From Taeniopygia guttata (taxonomy: Eukaryota > Chordata > Aves > Passeriformes > Estrildidae): a stretch of DNA of 64,000 bases. Made by a program: the position numbers and the translations under genes. The stretch's first letter is position 1, and each line of letters begins with the position of its first letter. The stretch spans positions 39,680,001 through 39,744,000 of the forward strand of contig NC_133030.1 of assembly GCF_048771995.1 (NCBI RefSeq). The letters are read 5' to 3'. Below the pieces are notes generated by a model, which had not been told where the DNA came from, searched no databases, and worked only from the letters and a program-made list of their open reading frames with translations. Of the stretch, positions 35,872-48,300 are shown in pieces.

Positions 35872-38800
35872 CTATGGAGAAGGGGAGAAAATCCAAGTCA
35901 TACCATTCATACAATTCTGCTTCCAAGAAATCTGTTACCATCACTGAAAGTGGGATTAAAGACAGGAAGTAACATGCCAAAGGGCTGAAAGCCAAATAAG
36001 TAGGAATTTTATAAACAGAAGTTACAGCTAGAAAAATAATAAAAACATAGAACTGCAGCCATCTGTTGTTTTTTAAGGCATTTTTAAAAAATACTGTCTG
36101 TTGCTGGAAGAAACACCCTGGAGTACAATGGTATTAGTAGTGCAGAATTATGCATTGCTACATATACCTCATAATAGTAAAAGATCAAAAAACTGTAAGT
36201 GTAAATGACTCAATCTACTGGCACTGACATCCTATGTCATGCAAGTCTGAAATTCCTTATTTATAAATAATATCATTGACATATCACACTAGAAGCAGTG
36301 TGTCTATAATAAGACATAAAATTTCAGCTGTCATCAGTCTTAACAACTGTATATCTGGAGTATGTAGCAAAATTCAGTTCTGTAGTTCAATTTAACACAA
36401 TGTCCCTCAGGCTGCAATTTTACAACAGCCTAAATGAACACAACAGTGGCTGCAGAAGTCCAATCTCGAATTCTGCTGACTTATTGCTTGTATGACTGTG
36501 CTGAGCTATTACTGTGCAGTGGATTAAACCCAGGAAAGATCAGTCTGACAACACAAACATAGTTTTCTGTTAGCTTAGCAAACTGAAATATTTAACTAGA
36601 GAAAAAAGTCGAGGAGTACCAGAGCCAGCAAAGCAAAATCAGAGAAAAACAGCACCCAGTACTTAGATGATTTCAGGCTGCTGTGGAATTTCATCCTCAA
36701 CCACCAAAAATACTCAATAAATGACAAGTATTTTATTGCTCATTTCAGAAGATCTCTTTCTATTTAACTCAACTTAAGTACTTTCTTTAGCATGGGTTAG
36801 CAGCACTAACTAGGCCTGCAATGCAGTCAGATACTGAAGAGTAGCAAAACACACTGTGGACTTTCACCTAAATACCTTCCTGGCACTTTTAAATGTAACT
36901 ACACTCAAAACTCTAACTGCTGAGACTCAAACCAAATAAGAATACACTATCTTTTATTTTGCTTAATCCTCCTATAACAAGACATTTTTAGACAAAGATA
37001 ACCTAGAATCATTTTATGCCTCTAAACATCAAGCCAAAATATATATAGACAGATATCTCTAAAATCCCCAATCTGCCTGAAATGCCTGTTGAGTCTCCAT
37101 GATTATTATTTTTAAAATAAATTTACCTACTCCACTCTGCTAACATTCTACCCTATTCTTCCCCATCTCCACACTGCAGGTTAAACTGATCATCACTCTT
37201 ACAAACCAGCATCTAACCCTAAATCTGACTCACATCTACCTGCCTTCTCATTATTTAGGGCCACCTTGCAAGACAGTTGATAAAAATCCATAGATGAAAC
37301 TGAATGTACTAACAATACTACTGACCAAAAATAAAAAAAAAATAGAAAAAGACCCCTTATTATTCATTGTTGTTACCTCTGACAGTCCAGGCATAATGTT
37401 GTCATGCAAGCAGGGCAGTTCAGAACAGCATCGCTATTTGGAGCAGCTGCAGGTTTTGTCTGCCGCTGCTGGGGTGCTCTTCTCTGGTTACGGTACCTGC
37501 CAGTTCGAGAGAGGAGGAACCAGAGCCAAAAAGTGAAATTACATGCCCTTGCTGGTGGTCGTATCAATTCAATATCAAGCCTTTCTTTGCATTAAAATAC
37601 ACCAATTAATACTTGGATCATTCTGGACACCTTTTGCATTAACTCAAAGAACATAAATGAGAAGGTGAGGGGAAAACACGTACCAATATCTTTTGATTTA
37701 CAAAGTATTTTCACTTGGTGAGACAAACAGATCTGGCATGACAATTTGTGCCTAACAACCCTCTCCTCTGACAAAGCATATCTCGAGTATGATCTCTGCA
37801 GGCAACATTTATTATCTTATTCAATAGATTTACGTGGAAATTTCACTTCTGCTGTAAGAACCATTTTTCTACTTCAAACCTCAAAAAACCCTCATTAAAG
37901 TAGCTTTGTATTGTTCCTGTTTTCTCTGCACATTTTTTGGCTTGATAAGTTCAAAGTTTTCCAAAACCAGAAATTCAGTATTTATCAGGAACAAATATTA
38001 ATTGGCAATCAAATTATCTTGCAACGTTTTAATTCACAGCATGGTTGTTTAGATGAGATCTACAGATAAAACTGTCTTAGAGAATTTGGAAATCTTGATT
38101 TTAAAAATTTTGAAGTTTTTAGTCATTTTGAAGACTCAACTTCTATTATATACAGCCAAAACATTTTACAAGCTTTTACATTTCTTATGCTTTAAGTTTA
38201 TATATATAAACTAGTTTCAGATCATGGATTCGACAGCACTGGCTTTTTCTCTACATTTACCATTTTCATTTAAAATTTTCAGCTGATGTTAAGCATCTTA
38301 AAATTCAAATATTCATGGTTGCTTACCCTCTCCTCTGTGAGTCTACCCACTCTTGGTCTCTATTGTCTTCTTCTGGGTCATACAGCAGCTCATCATTGGA
38401 GAGAATCCGACGTTGCTGATGTTTTCTGTTTTTCCGGGCATCCTGTGTATCTGGAAAAATTTATGCAAGAATACATTACATCCGTCAGATTATCAAAATA
38501 TACAATATACAATTTCCAATTTTCATTTTCCATCCTTGCAATAAATCTTAAATGCTTGACTCATCTCCCCTCCAAGTGCATGACCCCAAAGCACTACATT
38601 GGAATACATCATGAAATTGCAGGAGCTACACTGAGATTATACAGGCTGGTAATTCCCCTCAAAAATGCTGCCTTCAAAAACAGCCTCTTCACCTCCCCCC
38701 AAGAGGATTTTACAGGATATGAGAGAATGACTGGTACTATAAAGATGCCCTCCTTTTGCCTCTGTCATTTACCTATTTTATCTTCATCCTCTGAATCAGA

Positions 38801-40215
38801 ATCAAAGTAAATGTCATCATAGTATTTTGAAGTGCTAGCAGATCCAGTCAGCCCAGTACTTGAGGAAGTACCTACAGGTGAAATTAAAAGTGGTAAGAAC
38901 ACCCCACTAAAAGGACAGCAAGTATATAGCCCAAAACAAACTTTTACTTTCAAGTTACTCTGTTCAGAGTGCTCTGTCTACCTGCGTGTGCTAAATAACA
39001 GCTCTCCCAGTTTATTCCCACACCTTATAATTCACATCACTTGTGTTACTTCATTTACAGGCATTCTCAGAGCAAAGCTGCTCCCTTCTCCCTCAAAGAT
39101 GAACCTCAGGTACCGTTTGAAGGAAAGTTTCTCCCAACACTCTCTTCAGACACAGAGGACACCACATCAAATATGCCTGTCTGTGCCCTACAGAATACAC
39201 ACGAGACATCTTTATTCATGTGAAAAAATACAGGTGTGGTGCATTGTTTCACAAATGTTGATTATAATAACATTCACTAAAATAGTCCCCCAGAATTTCA
39301 GGGCCACAGAAGTTCAAAAATGCCCAGATGAACTGCCAAGCAGTCACAGTCACTCTGCATCTTAATTCCTATTCTGTGCTGTGTGGATGCGGAGATGCAA
39401 ATATTGCTACATATTCTTAACTATACAACCAAAACGTAAAGATGATTTGGCCACTAACACATAATTCATGATTTCATATGCAAGCAAATGTTAAGCTTGA
39501 TTTACCCATTTCAGGTGATTTCCATTTGCCTTCCATGGTCTTCATGGTGGTGTTTAGTTCTGCTTCCATCTCCTTCTGGAACTCATCATCGCTGGAAGAC
39601 TCGCTCTCACCAGTCAGGCACTCCCGTATCAGCTTCCGCTTCTGGTCAGGAGTGCCATGTAGGAGCACGTCCACCTCATCCTCTGAGCTACAAACATCGA
39701 AGTGGTACACACCTGATTGTTACAAATAGGCTGAAACGTGGACATAGTCACTTGCAGAATGAATATGTGAATTGTGTGGGTGCACTCGTACGTTTATGGG
39801 CAATGTACATATTAAAACACTTTATTAGCTTAAGGGTATTAAAACTCTGGTTTAAACGCACAGGAGCTTCAGGCGACTGCGTGCAGCCTGCCACACTGCC
39901 CCCAGCAGCTCTCGCTCCGCGCAGGGAGCTGTGCGGGCAGAAATATAAATAGGGTTCAAGGAGACCGCCGCGGCTGATGTGCGGCCGATCCTCCTGCTCT
40001 CCGCGGGCAGCCCGGGGCCGAGGTCCCCCGGCGCTCCCGGCTCGGCACCGCCAGCGGCGCTGCGCACCCGGGCCAGCGCACGCCAGGCGGGGAGCGGGGC
40101 CCGCCGGCCCGAGCCCACCCCCGGCCGGCAGCTCCAGGCACCTGCTGAGCGCTCGCTCCTCGTCGCTGGCCTCCTCCACCACGTAGGGATCATCCTCCTC
40201 CCGCAGGCGGCTCAT
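35607..40215 (-). CDS. EAPP: E2F-associated phosphoprotein
   Basis: Six coding exons, 40,142-40,215, 39,506-39,687, 38,773-38,871, 38,327-38,450, 37,377-37,496 and 35,607-35,871, total 864 nt and encode 287 aa (human 285). EAPP is a nuclear phosphoprotein reported to bind activating E2F factors and to influence E2F-dependent and p21 transcription. An acidic start (MSRLREEDDPYVVEE) leads into SSEDEVDVLLHGTPDQKRKL. Serine/acidic clusters follow (GESESSSDDEF, about residues 50-60; YYDDIYFDSDSEDED, about 101-115). The conserved NDELLYDPE motif, cysteine cluster CPACMTTLCLDCQRH and C-terminal CTECSTEVAV...FFNVLASHS come next. The paired cysteines suggest a metal-binding fold. The ATG at 40,215 matches the human start. 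An in-frame ATG 20 codons upstream (40,275) is possible but has a weaker context. The promoter is a CpG island. SNX6 lies upstream and SPTSSA downstream, both on the same strand. Confidence 0.95.
37377..37496 (-). CDS. EAPP: EAPP coding exon 5 (residues 160-200)
   Basis: Between acceptor CTGGCAG and a GTAACA donor. It encodes YRNQRRAPQQRQTK, then PNSDAVLNCPACMTTLCLDC. The first part differs most from the human protein and the cysteine part is near identical. Confidence 0.93.
38327..38450 (-). CDS. EAPP: EAPP coding exon 4 (residues 119-160)
   Basis: Between acceptor TTTCCAG and donor GTAAGC. It encodes a basic stretch (ARKNRKHQQRR), then NDELLYDPEEDNRDQEWVD and SQRRG. Confidence 0.93.
38773..38871 (-). 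CDS. EAPP: EAPP coding exon 3 (residues 86-119)
   Basis: Between acceptor CCTGTAG and donor GTAAAT. A serine/threonine/glycine-rich start is followed by KYYDDIYFDSDSEDEDK, the acidic serine motif also found in the human protein. Confidence 0.93.
39506..39687 (-). CDS. EAPP: EAPP coding exon 2 (residues 25-86)
   Basis: Between acceptor TTTGTAG and donor GTAAAT. It encodes SEDEVDVLLHGTPDQKRKL, then ECLTGESESSSDDEFQKEM, nearly identical to human EAPP. Confidence 0.95.
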
Positions 40216-40440
40216 GGCGCCGCCGCTGCGCTCGCCCGCTGCCGCAGCCAGGCGCGGCCCGGCCCCTTCCGCCATCCGGCGGCTTCCGGCGGCCGAGCCC
40301 CGCCCCGCCCGGCCCAGCCCGGCCCGGCCCCGCCCGGCCCGGCCCCGGGGAAAGGCGCGCCCGCCGCCAGGGCCCGGGGCGGGGCGCGGCCCCGGCGGCT
40401 CCCGGCCGGCCCACAGCGGGCACCCGGTCTTTTCCCCTTT
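39960..40440. promoter_or_regulatory. EAPP: CpG island, EAPP promoter and first exon
   Basis: Dense CpG and GC over about 480 bp surround the EAPP start codon. The upstream part (about 40,300-40,345) carries an imperfect CCCGG-rich array much like the one at SPTSSA. No TATA box was seen. Long open frames on both strands reflect composition. Confidence 0.85.
40142..40215 (-). CDS. EAPP: EAPP coding exon 1 (residues 1-25)
   Basis: ATG at 40,213-40,215 with context GGCGCCATGAG, so G at -3. Encodes MSRLREEDDPYVVEEASDEE and ends AGCAG at donor GTGCCT. An upstream in-frame ATG at 40,273-40,275 would add 20 residues rich in alanine and glycine. Confidence 0.92.
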
Positions 40441-41709
40441 CTCCAGGAGCTGCAGGGGCTCGGGTCGCGTTTTAAGCACTTTTTTCCAGAGTTATCGAGC
40501 CAGAGTTGGAGTTTTAAGAGACACACCCAATACCAAGAGGCTTGGAAAAAATTTAATGAGCTAGTGACACTCAACAGCGAGGACTAATCTAAAAACTGTT
40601 CCCACGTCCTACTTAAAATATTTACAATATTGTTAATTATATATACATTGTCATCATTGTCCCTTGTAGTCTATTTATAGATGAGTTCCTTAGGAATTAT
40701 ACCTGTTTTATCTAGAAGATGAACAGCACAGTATTAGTGTAGTAGGCATTGCTGGGAATACTCTGTACTAGGTAAATTGCCAAGACCCACTGGGCACTGG
40801 GCATCGTAGCCTGAAGAGATGGGTACATGAATCAAAGCACAATGCAAACTCCTCTGCCTTTGCAATGTTTTGACGTCCAAGGCAGCAGGGTAAGTGTACG
40901 ACACTGTGCAATTCACCCTGTCTGAGAAAAGCAAAACAAAGCACACACCTCTGTGCGGCAGTACAGGGCATCTGTAATCACAGAGACATTGACTTGCACT
41001 GATCTGCATTTCCAACCGTACCATTCACCCAAACTTCACTGCTCCACTGAAGGCCTGCAAACAGCATATATTGCTTATAAAGCAGCAATCCCACTGTGAA
41101 GAGCAGTTCATCAAGTAAAGCCTCATTTTATGACATTGTGAAATTATACAACATAGCAGCACCTCTTGGAAAAGGGTCATAGTTCAAGGAAGGGAGACTG
41201 ATCATTACAACTAACATTACTGGATTCATAGCTCTAAGTCTTAAGTTCAGATAGCAAAACGAGATCTTCTTAACACACTCCTTTACAGGGGATATCTTCA
41301 CTTTTTTCCTGAAGTAAAATATTTTATCTGTATGACAGTGGGGCAGTATTACTTTTCACTGATATTTTATGCACCTTCTGAACTCCCTTCTGCTACTTTA
41401 TTTCCCCTTTCTCGGAAGAAACTCAGGAAGTTCTCTCAAATGTATTTCTGCCAAAGAAATTGCAGAGTCAGCCACCAGGCTCAAAACAATTTAAGTACAC
41501 TGGACAGGAAAGTCACAGACAAACAGATAAAACCTGAGAATGCAAGTGAAAAGTACTGGGCGAGTAGTGTTAGACCAATCCAATACTTAGTCAATGGTTT
41601 TTACATGATGAATAGAGAAAAAAACAAATTAATCTAATTTACTAGAAAATACTAAGCTTATAGATGATACAGTGTCTGCATTATTTTAGAAAAATCACTG
41701 ATTTCATGG
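40441..41709. other. Region between EAPP promoter and SNX6 3' end
   Basis: No coding exon is seen. It probably includes part of the SNX6 3' UTR if the distal signal is used. A second AATAAA (minus strand) lies at 41,398-41,403. Open frames at 40,734-41,024 and 41,332-41,637 show no recognisable domain. Confidence 0.5.
41398..41403 (-). terminator. SNX6: Alternative candidate SNX6 polyadenylation signal
   Basis: AATAAA on the minus strand about 915 bp past the SNX6 stop codon. It would be used in place of, or as well as, the nearer signal at 41,710. Confidence 0.3.
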
Positions 41710-41715
41710 TTTATT
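41710..41715 (-). terminator. SNX6: Candidate SNX6 polyadenylation signal
   Basis: AATAAA on the minus strand about 600 bp past the SNX6 stop codon, the first canonical hexamer met downstream. Confidence 0.4.
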
Positions 41716-42316
41716 TTACAATAATTGGATTAGTCTACAAGTTAAGGCAAACATACTAATGCATCTGCTTTTCTTTTTAAATCATAGTTATAAAGGTTAC
41801 ACAAAGTTCTCCAAAATTTCTAAGAAATGTTCACAATTGAAAAAAAGATAAGTTTTTTGATAGAAGTACATGGGGGAAAAAAACTAAGACAGTGTATACA
41901 ATGCCATTATAGTAACAATATTCAAATATCTAATGGTGATATTTAGCCATTTGAACCAATGTGCTTCAAATGGTGACCTTCAGAAATTACTTACAAAGGT
42001 AAATAAGACTGTAGCCGTATCATAGTATTCATAACATGAACATTATTATATTGGCTATTTTCACAAAACCCGAGCATTTGGTTTCTGAACAATGAAAGCG
42101 TATAATGATTAAATAAACATGAATATGTATGTATAACAAGTATGCTGTTCATATAGTCTGGAGCTACTTTCACATGTTTAGTTCTTTTGAAAGAAGAAGC
42201 TTGCTTATGTGCACTTTGTCAAATGTTTTCTCCAGGGAATTGTAGATGCCTATTTAAAGTCATGAAAACAAAATCCAGAGGAGGCAGCCCTTGTTAGTGG
42301 GAGGATGGAACGTAGC

Positions 42317-42370
42317 TTATGTGTCACCATTTAACACTGCCAGGCAGCTCTGCAGAAGCTGTAAGTTACC
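42317..42370 (-). CDS. SNX6: SNX6 last coding exon (residues 390-406 and stop)
   Basis: After acceptor TTTACAG it reads [17 protein letters not shown] then TAA at 42,317-42,319. It encodes the end of the third BAR helix. Confidence 0.95.
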   Translation of the reverse strand, partial: GNLQLLQSCLAVLNGDT

Positions 42371-45300
42371 CTGTAAAAATAAAGAAAAATATCACCACAT
42401 TTGTCTTTTTTCTTTTAAGCTTGTGACAGAACAATGTTTTTAAATAACAATGACATCACTAAAGAAGAATAGACAGGTTTTAAACTTATGGAAAAACATG
42501 TGTAACTTTTGTATTAAAAGTTTTTTTGAATGTAAGAATATAGTGTCATGGAAATAAAGAGAGCCAATCTGAAATTCAAAAATAAGCACTTAATACCTTT
42601 CCATGTTTCTCCCTAGAGGTCTAGTCTGGCCACAAAAATTATTCACTGCAGAGCACTCTCTCAGCAATGAAATTCACAGTTGTAAAGTTTAAAATATTTT
42701 ATATAGCAGGACCATTGCTCTGTCTCTAGAATGAGACCCCCTAAGTGTAAGTATTCATGTGTTACATTGAATACTGTATTCATCAGCAAATATTAAACAA
42801 TTCATCGCACTCAGGATCTCCTTGCTTATAGCAGCCATTCAAGCTGACAGCTTTGCTCAAGGAGGAGGCCCTGTTAGAAAGACAGCAGACTGATTTACAT
42901 GCTTAACCAGGTGATTTAGCCATCAAACTGAGTTTAGCCATTACAGGTGGAGCTACAGAAGTGATTATCAGAACACTAAAAACCGTGAAAAGGTGGCCAG
43001 AGCTTGGCTTAAAGTTGAGTTAATCTTATTTAAAGCATTCTGACTCTATTATAAAAATATACAGGCTGATTTCAGGTATCTGAATGAATTTAGAGAACTG
43101 ATACTGTTCTGAATTAAGGAAATGTGATTGATAAGCCAGAATTTACTTTGCAGGAAAAAAAAACCCATCAAAACAACTCAGTATTCATATGTTCATTCAT
43201 TTATGCTTCAATCACTTTAAACTACTAGCTATTCACCATTAAATACCTGTACTACATTTGTTCCCAAATCTGGAATCTCTAAGAAAAAAATGTCAGGCTG
43301 TTGATAGTGTTAAGAGTAATTCCTATCAGGTTCAGATAAAATGCAAGAACAAAGCAGTCTGAATGCCCAGTTATTAACAAGGAAGAAACTGCTGACTTCT
43401 AAAAAAAAAAAAATTTGGAGTAAAAAAGAAACATATAAAGAAAATTTGAGACACACAAAAGCACGTAAATATCTGTGATTTGCATGCCTTTCATAAACAG
43501 TCCTTTCATAAGAAGTCCTTAAGAATTTGTAAAAACTTTTCCAATTAAAAGCATTCCAAGTGACTTGTGATAGATAAGCAGGACATTCATCCCTCAGCCC
43601 CAAAAGGTAAAATCAAAATTCTATGCCCCCTTCAGGTTTTTATTATCCAGATTAAGCAATTGACTGATTTAAAGGCTTGAAAGCAGATGCCCAGTTATGC
43701 CTACTAAATCCTTTTTAGTCTTGTCTAGAATGCAGCAATTTCAGTTACAGCTTCAACAGCTTTTTTGTCTCTTTATGCCTATACTGGCAGAGGACAGTCA
43801 CAAGCTATTTTTTAGAAGGCTTGTAATTTGGTGACATGAATAAGTTTTATATAAGCAAGATACATGAGGACTTGGTGGCCCATCTTTGTGGCATACAGGA
43901 TTCATGAATTTAAGGTCTCTGCTACTGAAAAGCTGATTCTTATTGTAATGATCTAATGAATTGAAAGGAATACTTCAGTCTGAAGTCTTCAGTCTTCAAA
44001 TGGAATTCAAAGCGAAGTATACTTGTGGACTGCACACCTTGCCTGTAACTAAAGTGTGACAATAATCTTTTGACCATCTTAATAGAGAAGCATGAAGTAT
44101 ATTTGTAATTTACAGACCATTATGTAGCACTAAAAAAAAAAAAAAGTTACCAGGACATTTGTGCTCATTTTAGCTGGGGTAGAATTTATTTTCTTCTCAG
44201 TAGCTAATATGGAGATGGGTTTTGGATTTGTGCTGAAAATCTTGTTGATAACACAGAGATGACATCATTATTGCCACGCAGCTCTTACTCTGCCTTTTCT
44301 GCTTCTTGTACTGGCACGCTGGAGAAGTAGCTGGGGGTGCAAGGGAGTTGGGAGGGGACACAGCCAGGACAGCTGACCCCAAAGTGACCAAAGGGATATA
44401 CCAGACCATATGACATCATGCTCAGTATATCAGGTGGGGGAAATAAGAAGGAAGAGGGGGGCAACTTCTCAAGTCACTGTTGTCTTCTCAAGTCACTGTC
44501 ACACATAATGGGGCCCTGCTCTTCTGGAGATGGATGAACACCTGCCTGCCTATGGGAAGCAGTGAATGAAGCCCTTGCTTAGCTTTGCTTGAGCACACAG
44601 CTTTTGCTTTCCCTATTAAACTGTCTTAAACTCAACCCACCAGTTTTCTCACTTTTCAGTTTTAGTTTCCAACTGAGGTTAAACCATCCTTTACACCAAC
44701 ATCTGTTAAACCAACATCCTTTTACTTCACTCGTCTCCAGACTAAGCCAGCCAGTGTACTAAAATTTTCCAAATAGGCACATAATTCATTTTCATTAGAT
44801 CAAATTTACAAAGTACACAAGAACCACCTTATTTAAGTTATAATAAATCAAGGAAAATAGAAACTGTGAGCAATTACTCCTTGTGGCTGCAGTATCTGAC
44901 ATACTTGACTTACATCACCACAACTCGAGAAAGTCCAGTACATTCAGATTCAGAAAATTGTTTCTTTGCCAGCTCACACTCCTAAGCTGTAGATACTAAA
45001 ATTATTGGCAGAACCACAGTCACAGAAACATCCTTTTCAGGAAAGAAAGAATTACTGACAAAACATTTCAGCAAATCCCTTAGCACTGCTTACTTCTTTC
45101 TTCTGTCAGTTCCAAACGGACATCTGTTGCTAGTACACAAGAAATTCTTTTACCAAAAAACCCAGAGAGGCAAGAGTGTATATATTAATATTTGTGGAAA
45201 AGGTATGTTTCTATTTCTTTATGTGAAGGAAGTGGCTGTCTTACTCAGTTGCAATTCACATGTCAAAAGACTCCAAATGTACAGCCAAGGCTTTGAATGC

Positions 45301-48300
45301 TCTAAGTATATAATTATAACTGTAGCAGTTTCACCAGCTATCAAACCTCCCTTCCTGAACACGAAGTCCAACACAGAAATACCTCAAAATCCAACCATTT
45401 AAAATACTGAACAGTACACCAAATGCAGCTTTTGCATCAAAACAGCCAAACACGCAGGTCTTACGTTAGCTACAGCTGCTTTAAGTTACGAAGAAACACA
45501 GAACTAACAAAACAGAAGCTAAGCACTACCTAGGGGAATAATCACCCAGAATGGCCACAGAAAAAGAAACATCAGTATGTTCAGAATAGGTCACTGACCA
45601 ATGATAATCTAAAGCTTCAATTTGGCAGCTATTCTAAATAAATCTAGGGTACACAGCTTCTGCTAAGAAGGCAGCTCTCTTTTATAGCCTGACCCTCCCA
45701 GACAAAACTGTGTTTTGATACAAGGGATATTGTGAAAACAAGACAAAGCAAAGCTTAGGAAAACCCAAAGCAACTTTCAGTGCCTTCTTACTATGCAGCT
45801 ACACACATAATTGTGCCAACGTAAGGGAAAGGAAGAGTCATGCATCATCCTTCCTGGTAGCAGTCTGCCCTTTCATCAACTTAAAACAAAGTCAACCCAC
45901 AGCCTGATTTTTAGCTTTTTCAAAAGTCTTGAGCTGTATTTCAAAAGGATAAGAGGATATTATACTTCCAAGAAGTATGTTATAGGGAAGCAGTACGAAC
46001 ATACGTGGACAGAGAGGGTTTACTTAGAATGTGCATGTACAGTGTCCCTGATTTACTGAGATGATTTCCCTATGGCCCTCAAGTCTTCTAGAGCTACAGG
46101 CAGGTATAGCTCGCAAAATGCATGCTGTGCCTCAGAACCTTCTCTCAATTCTTTGGTCACTCTGACTTCTTCTGTGCACCAGCCTCTGTATTTTAGGATT
46201 TGTGTTTTTCTTTCCACACAGAGCAAGTAACTCTAAACTGCAAGTCAAGCAGCAGCCTTCACTGCTGTCTGAATTCCTCCAAAAGAGTCTCTCTCAGATG
46301 AGTTCAGCACCCACTGGTACATCATATTTCACCTCTATGTTTTTTGTGTGAGGCAGCTACAAGTCCAGATGACACATAGCCAGACTGATTCAGAAATAGA
46401 TGCATCCGCATGGCCTCTAGTCTGGAGGCACTCACTACTGAAAAAGAAAACCCATAATAGAAGACTTCTAGAAAAAGGCTGCGGCAGTGGGTATCCCTTG
46501 TCCCCACACCTCCTCCCCAACTTAGCATTTTTGCTGGAAGCAAACACTAAGATTTGGTAACAGGTTATGTTGCAAAGTTTGTCAGCGCTGTGCACCACAC
46601 TTGACTGACCAAGCAATTGCCATTTTCTTGCTACTAAACTTCACATGCCTACCTCCAGTAAATGCAAAGGCACAGAGACAGAGACTGCCGGCATCAGGCA
46701 AAGTATTTTGCCAGGAACCTAGAAGCAGGGGGCTTTTGATCTGCTGTAATTAATTGACTGCCTACGTGAGAAACATGGCTTTCTTTTATGTTTCTACTAG
46801 TCCTCTTCTGTCTGTACTTCAAGAGAAATTAGGTGTCTAGAAACAGCCCAGCTTAGCCCAGTCAAAACCAGGGCTACCCAGTCCTTGAAATGGAAGTATT
46901 GTTCATGATTTCCGTTTCAGTCATATTCCTCTAGCACTGCTCTTCCCACATCAGGGCACAATACTACATCCAAAAAAAAACCAAGAAAACCCAACAAACA
47001 AGTCTTTTAATATCTTATTTTTTCCTTTTATGGAATTAAACCAGGAAGTGTCTGCCAAACCATTTAATCCTTCAATAGTCCATACAGATGAATAAAAACC
47101 TACCCATAAGACTCTCTTCAAATACCTTGGTTACTGCATTGATAAGAACATTCCCCATTATATAATGCTGAAAAATACAACAGACTGTACTTGTAAATTT
47201 TGTAATAATCAAACCCAGAATTCACAGAAAGAAAAACACAGCAACCAAACTGATCTGTAGCAGCTTAGCTTGTTTTTAAGTATGAAACAGTGGCATTGAA
47301 AGAGAATTTTCAAACCTAGTGAGGAATGAAACATCCTTTCATTCAACAGGTTACAGTATTTGTTAATGTTTCAGTATTTATCATTTTTAGTCAAATGACC
47401 TTTTATTATTGCAAAGCTGTAAAGCTTCAAAACTGTCTGGTGAATGTTACGCTCCATGATGAAGTAGGTGAAAAGGGTCAGCAAAAAAGATTCTCTTCAA
47501 AAGCAGAACTACAATTCAAAGCTTCTATTACAGCTTCATGGACTCCTTATTACTAAATTTACTAAGACAAGGTAAGGCACAGACAGACTATTCAAAGAAA
47601 TTAGTGTTAAACACAAGCTGTGCAACAAACTAAAGCTAAAAATCTTCAAGCACTTCCAGGTACTGAGGACACAGGAAACATATATCAAGTTGAAAGCTAC
47701 AAAACTCAAGCATCTTCCCTTTGCATTCCACAGTTATTAGCTGTCAAAATTAAAGAGAACATTAGTCTAACGTTGTGACTTGCATAGTTAAAAGAAGTGA
47801 TTTTTAACAGAAGACAGAGACATTGTCAAAGCATTCCACTTCAAGGCATGTGGAGACTTCAGCAAGAGTCAGTTACAAGAGATGATGAAGAGTCAAAGAT
47901 TGAAGCAGGACATAAGTATTCCCTTACTAAAGCACAATATGGCAAATCAATAAAAACTGTTCAAATAAGATTGTTAGATTTAAAGTAAGGACTGTTCACC
48001 TCAAGAAAAAGTCATGTGTTCCATACATTACTGATTGCTTTACCAGCAAGACATAAATATCTCATTAAGCTGAACTTACACCTACAAAGATCTTTAAAAA
48101 AAAAAAGGTCCCCCAAACAACTCTTTTTACTGCACATGGGTTTTACAAGCAATGGGTTCAGCAGAATGAAAAAGAAACTAAAGCAGCAATACACCTCTTA
48201 ACAAGTCCTTTCAACTGATATATTCTGAGTTAATTCATAGCTTCCTAACCAATGCAGTATCACATTTGAAGAGAAATGCTAAAGAACTGATTTTTAAAAT

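Noticed and set aside
38286-39365. Plus-strand frames of 174 and 177 codons
   Set aside because: They run antisense across EAPP exons 3 and 4 and have no recognisable protein similarity or start context.
39748-40587. Long frames on both strands across the EAPP CpG island, including a plus-strand 202-codon frame
   Set aside because: Shadow frames of GC-rich DNA. The real coding part is the 74-nt EAPP exon 1.
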